36,832 nucleotides of DNA from an uncultured Bacteroidales bacterium (lineage in GTDB: Bacteria > Bacteroidota > Bacteroidia > Bacteroidales > Paludibacteraceae). The DNA is taken from positions 1 through 36,832 of the forward strand of contig CALZOG010000011.1 in the NCBI GenBank assembly GCA_945827635.1, written 5' to 3'. Below the pieces are notes generated by a model, which searched no databases, was not told the origin of the DNA, and saw only the letters and a list, made by a program, of their open reading frames with translations. This document shows positions 34,863 through 36,832 of this stretch, piece after piece (positions within the stretch are counted from its first letter, which is position 1; every line of letters starts with the position of its first letter). The position numbers were made by a program, and so were the translations under genes.

Positions 34863-35972
34863 ATGACTGCACACAATACACTCGACAATCTTACGATGCT
34901 TATGCACCGATATGACGGAGTGTTTGTGCTGACCGACGAGCAGGTAGCCAAGTGCTGCCTGCCCGTTGTTTTAAACATGTACCAGCTAAGTTTGGCTGAC
35001 ACGCCAACATTGATCCTGCCTGCCGGTGAAGAGCACAAGAATCTCAGTTCTGTGCAACGTATCTGGGATTTTCTGTTCGAGCAGGGCGCTACGCGCAACA
35101 GTTTGCTCATCAATATAGGCGGCGGAGTGATATGCGACATGGGAGGTTTTGCAGCCTCCACCTACATGCGCGGGATACATTATATGAATATCCCCACTAC
35201 CCTGTTGGCGATGGTAGATGCCGGCACGGGCGGCAAGACCGGTATCGACTACACGCCCCAGTCAGCAGAGGGCAGTATAGGGTCATTGAAGAACGCTATA
35301 GGCGTGTTCGCAGAACCGGTAGAAACGATTATCCGCCTCGAACTATTGGCTACGCTGCCAGCCGAACAACTGTTGTCCGGCTATGCCGAGATGATCAAGC
35401 ATGCTATACTGCAAGGGCGCAAGCAGTTGGACGAGTTGTTAGAGTACGACCTGCGCCAGACAGCCACACCTGCTTTCGGTGAGCTGATCAGGCAGTCGGT
35501 AGCCTTCAAGCAATCGATAGTAGAACAAGACCCTCATGATAAGGGTCTGCGCCAGATACTGAACTACGGTCACACCATAGGTCACGCCATCGAAGCGCTG
35601 ATGCTGTGCAAGTCGAAAGTCGAAAGTCAAAAGTCGAAAGCAGAAATCAGAAATCAGAGATCAGCTAAGCCACACGGCTATTGCGTGATGTACGGCATGG
35701 TGGCAGAAACCTACCTGTCACACCTGATCTACGGTATGCCGGCAGAGGTGGTAAGTACACTCAGCCGGTTTATGCTGGAGAACTACGGTGCTGCGCCCAT
35801 CACTTGCAGCGACTTCGATGATCTGGTGCAACTCATGCTGCATGACAAGAAGAACAAAGAGCAAGGCACAATCGTTTGCTCCTTGCTTCAAGACGTAGGC
35901 AAGCCCGTTGTCGGGCAACCAATCACTATAGAACAACTCCGGGAAGCAACAGAATACCTGTGCTCGCTATAA
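34863..35972 (+). CDS. aroB: 3-dehydroquinate synthase
   Basis: Second enzyme of the shikimate pathway, converting DAHP to 3-dehydroquinate with NAD and a divalent metal. At 369 residues it shows NIGGGVICDMGGFAAS (84-99), PTTLLAMVDAGTGGKTGID (111-129), LSGYAEMIKHA with Glu176 and Lys179, LNYGHTIGHAIE with His237 and His241, and HGYCVMYGMVAE beginning with metal-ligand candidate His271. Two insertions stand out. Residues about 250-268 (KSKVESQKSKAEIRNQRS) come from an AGTCGAA heptamer tract and sit just before His271. About seven residues near 132-139 (PQSAEGSI) come from a weaker AGTCAGC tract. All expected catalytic residues remain, so the enzyme is probably active. It is likely cotranscribed with tig and ends in a terminator that overlaps its stop codon. 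Confidence 0.93.
   Translation: MTAHNTLDNLTMLMHRYDGVFVLTDEQVAKCCLPVVLNMYQLSLADTPTLILPAGEEHKNLSSVQRIWDFLFEQGATRNSLLINIGGGVICDMGGFAASTYMRGIHYMNIPTTLLAMVDAGTGGKTGIDYTPQSAEGSIGSLKNAIGVFAEPVETIIRLELLATLPAEQLLSGYAEMIKHAILQGRKQLDELLEYDLRQTATPAFGELIRQSVAFKQSIVEQDPHDKGLRQILNYGHTIGHAIEALMLCKSKVESQKSKAEIRNQRSAKPHGYCVMYGMVAETYLSHLIYGMPAEVVSTLSRFMLENYGAAPITCSDFDDLVQLMLHDKKNKEQGTIVCSLLQDVGKPVVGQPITIEQLREATEYLCSL
35260..35280 (+). repeat. Weak heptamer tract (AGTCAGC family) inside aroB
   Basis: The units AGTCAGC, AGAGGGC and AGTATAG are exactly 21 bp, which would add seven codons without a frameshift. They encode part of a loop that seems longer than in related AroB proteins. Confidence 0.45.
35610..35666 (+). 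repeat. Heptamer repeat (AGTCGAA family) inside aroB
   Basis: Eight units in a row: AGTCGAA, AGTCGAA, AGTCAAA, AGTCGAA, AGCAGAA, ATCAGAA, ATCAGAG, ATCAGCT. The first 33 bp (35610-35642) are identical to 12852-12884 in the DUF2723 gene. Confidence 0.9.
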
Positions 35973-35990
35973 GCGGCACAGGTATTTTTC
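35953..35990 (+). terminator. Intrinsic terminator of tig-aroB
   Basis: AATACCTGTG (35953-35962) pairs perfectly with CACAGGTATT (35977-35986), with an inner CGCT/AGCG pairing and a T-run (TTTTTC) after the stem. The hairpin includes the aroB stop codon (35970-35972). Confidence 0.85.
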
Positions 35991-35998
35991 TTCGTATA

Positions 35999-36022
35999 AA
36001 ATCAGCCAAGCTTGGCTGATTT
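35999..36022 (-). terminator. Terminator of the frd/sdh operon
   Basis: A perfect 24-bp palindrome (arms AAATCAGCCAAG-type, 35999-36010 and 36011-36022) lies 18 nt past the frdB stop. On the minus strand it is followed by TTATACG, and A/T-rich flanks could also serve the plus strand. Confidence 0.65.
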
Positions 36023-36040
36023 ATCACAACGGGTGGCTGA

Positions 36041-36796
36041 TTAATCGCTGAACTTCGCGCAGAGGAACTCACGGTTCAGGCGGGCAATGTTAGCCAGGCT
36101 GACCTGCTTCGGGCACTCGGCAGCGCATGCGCCGGTGTTCGTACAGTTACCAAAGCCCAGTTCATCCATCTTAGCCACCATAGCTTTGGCGCGAGCCTTC
36201 GCCTCGATCTTACCCTGCGGCAGCAGAGCGAGCTGGCTGACCTTGGCTGCAACGAACAGCATAGCCGAGCCGTTCTTGCAAGCCGCAGCACATGCACCGC
36301 AACCGATACAGCTGGCAGCGTCCATCGCTTCGTCAGCAGCAGGCTTGGGGATAGGTATGGCATTGGCGTCGGGCACACCACCGGTGTTAACCGAGATGAA
36401 TCCTCCGGCTGCCATGATCTTGTCATACGCCTTGCGGTCAACCATCAAGTCCTTGATTACAGGGAACGCGTGGCTGCGCCATGGCTCAACGGTGATCGTG
36501 TCACCATCGTTGAACTTACGCATGTGAAGCTGGCAGGTGGTGATTGCGCTGTCGGGACCGTGAGGATGGCCATTGACGTACATTGAGCACATACCGCATA
36601 TACCCTCGCGGCAATCGTGGTCGAAGGCAACGGGATCCTTGTGCTCGCTGATGAGTTGCTCGTTCAGAATATCCATCATCTCAAGGAACGACGCACCCTG
36701 GAAGATGTGTTTGAGTTCGTAGGTCTCAAAGTACCCTTTGGCTTTCGGTCCGGCTTGACGCCAAACGCGGACCTTAATGTTGATGTAGCTGTCCAT
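36041..36796 (-). CDS. frdB: Fumarate reductase/succinate dehydrogenase iron-sulfur subunit
   Basis: The electron-transfer subunit linking the flavoprotein to the quinone-reactive membrane subunit. In anaerobic Bacteroidales it mainly serves fumarate reduction to succinate; sdhB is the other possible name. At 251 residues it is complete. Cys62, Cys67, Cys70 (CREGICGMC) and Cys88 bind the [2Fe-2S] cluster. Cys163, Cys166, Cys169 and Cys173 ([11 protein letters not shown]) with Cys218, Cys224 and Cys228 ([14 protein letters not shown]) supply the other two clusters. The spacing with NTGA between Cys218 and Cys224 is typical of Bacteroidota-type enzymes. It is the last gene of its operon; the flavoprotein and cytochrome b genes should lie beyond the right edge of the window. 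Confidence 0.93.
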   Translation of the reverse strand: MDSYINIKVRVWRQAGPKAKGYFETYELKHIFQGASFLEMMDILNEQLISEHKDPVAFDHDCREGICGMCSMYVNGHPHGPDSAITTCQLHMRKFNDGDTITVEPWRSHAFPVIKDLMVDRKAYDKIMAAGGFISVNTGGVPDANAIPIPKPAADEAMDAASCIGCGACAAACKNGSAMLFVAAKVSQLALLPQGKIEAKARAKAMVAKMDELGFGNCTNTGACAAECPKQVSLANIARLNREFLCAKFSD

Positions 36797-36832
36797 GTAT
36801 GTTGAGTTAATTTATGCCTTAAACAAAATACG

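Overview
The window looks like a chromosomal segment of a Bacteroidota bacterium of the order Bacteroidales, most likely an uncultured gut- or rumen-type lineage. Four things support this. There are several promoters of the Bacteroidota type (TTG, about 20 nt, TAnnTTTG). There are surface proteins that end in type IX secretion (T9SS) sorting domains. There is a TonB receptor with an N-terminal carboxypeptidase-regulatory-like domain. The UbiA-Maf gene pair is one commonly seen together in this phylum. No rRNA, tRNA, CRISPR array, insertion sequence or phage gene was seen.

Layout. (1) 1-5838, plus strand: pta-ackA (acetate and ATP formation from acetyl-CoA), an alpha-amylase family (GH13) gene, a UbiA-type prenyltransferase and maf, closely spaced and probably one transcription unit. 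(2) 5781-10889, minus strand: a ferrous-iron/metal uptake operon read feoB, FeoB-associated Cys-rich protein, a Cys/His-rich exported protein and a TonB receptor with a His-rich loop. FeoB has an unusually short G domain. The receptor seems to have its own promoter, buried in two palindromes. A remnant of a small exported protein lies beyond the receptor. (3) 11079-14303, plus: a large GT-C type membrane protein (DUF2723). (4) 14304-14904: a gene-poor convergent region with terminators and promoter-like sites. (5) 14905-32955, minus: an 18-kb, five-gene surface operon read adhesin A1, barrel B1 (with OmpA domain), adhesin A2, barrel B2, giant modular protein of 2952 aa. A1 and A2 are paralogues, and B1 and B2 look related, so the core resembles a duplicated secreted-protein plus outer-membrane-barrel pair. 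The operon has its own promoter and a leader with three stem-loops. (6) 33473-35972, plus: tig and aroB. (7) 36041-36796, minus: the iron-sulfur subunit of fumarate reductase/succinate dehydrogenase, whose partner subunits should lie beyond the right edge.

A second theme runs across the window. Degenerate 7-bp tandem repeats of three families (AGTCGAA, AGTCAGC and TTTACGA) occur between genes and also in frame inside maf, aroB and the DUF2723 gene, where they add loops such as KSKVESQKSKA. One 33-bp tract is identical in two unrelated genes 22.8 kb apart.

All calls come from reading the sequence and from knowledge of protein families. No database search was run.
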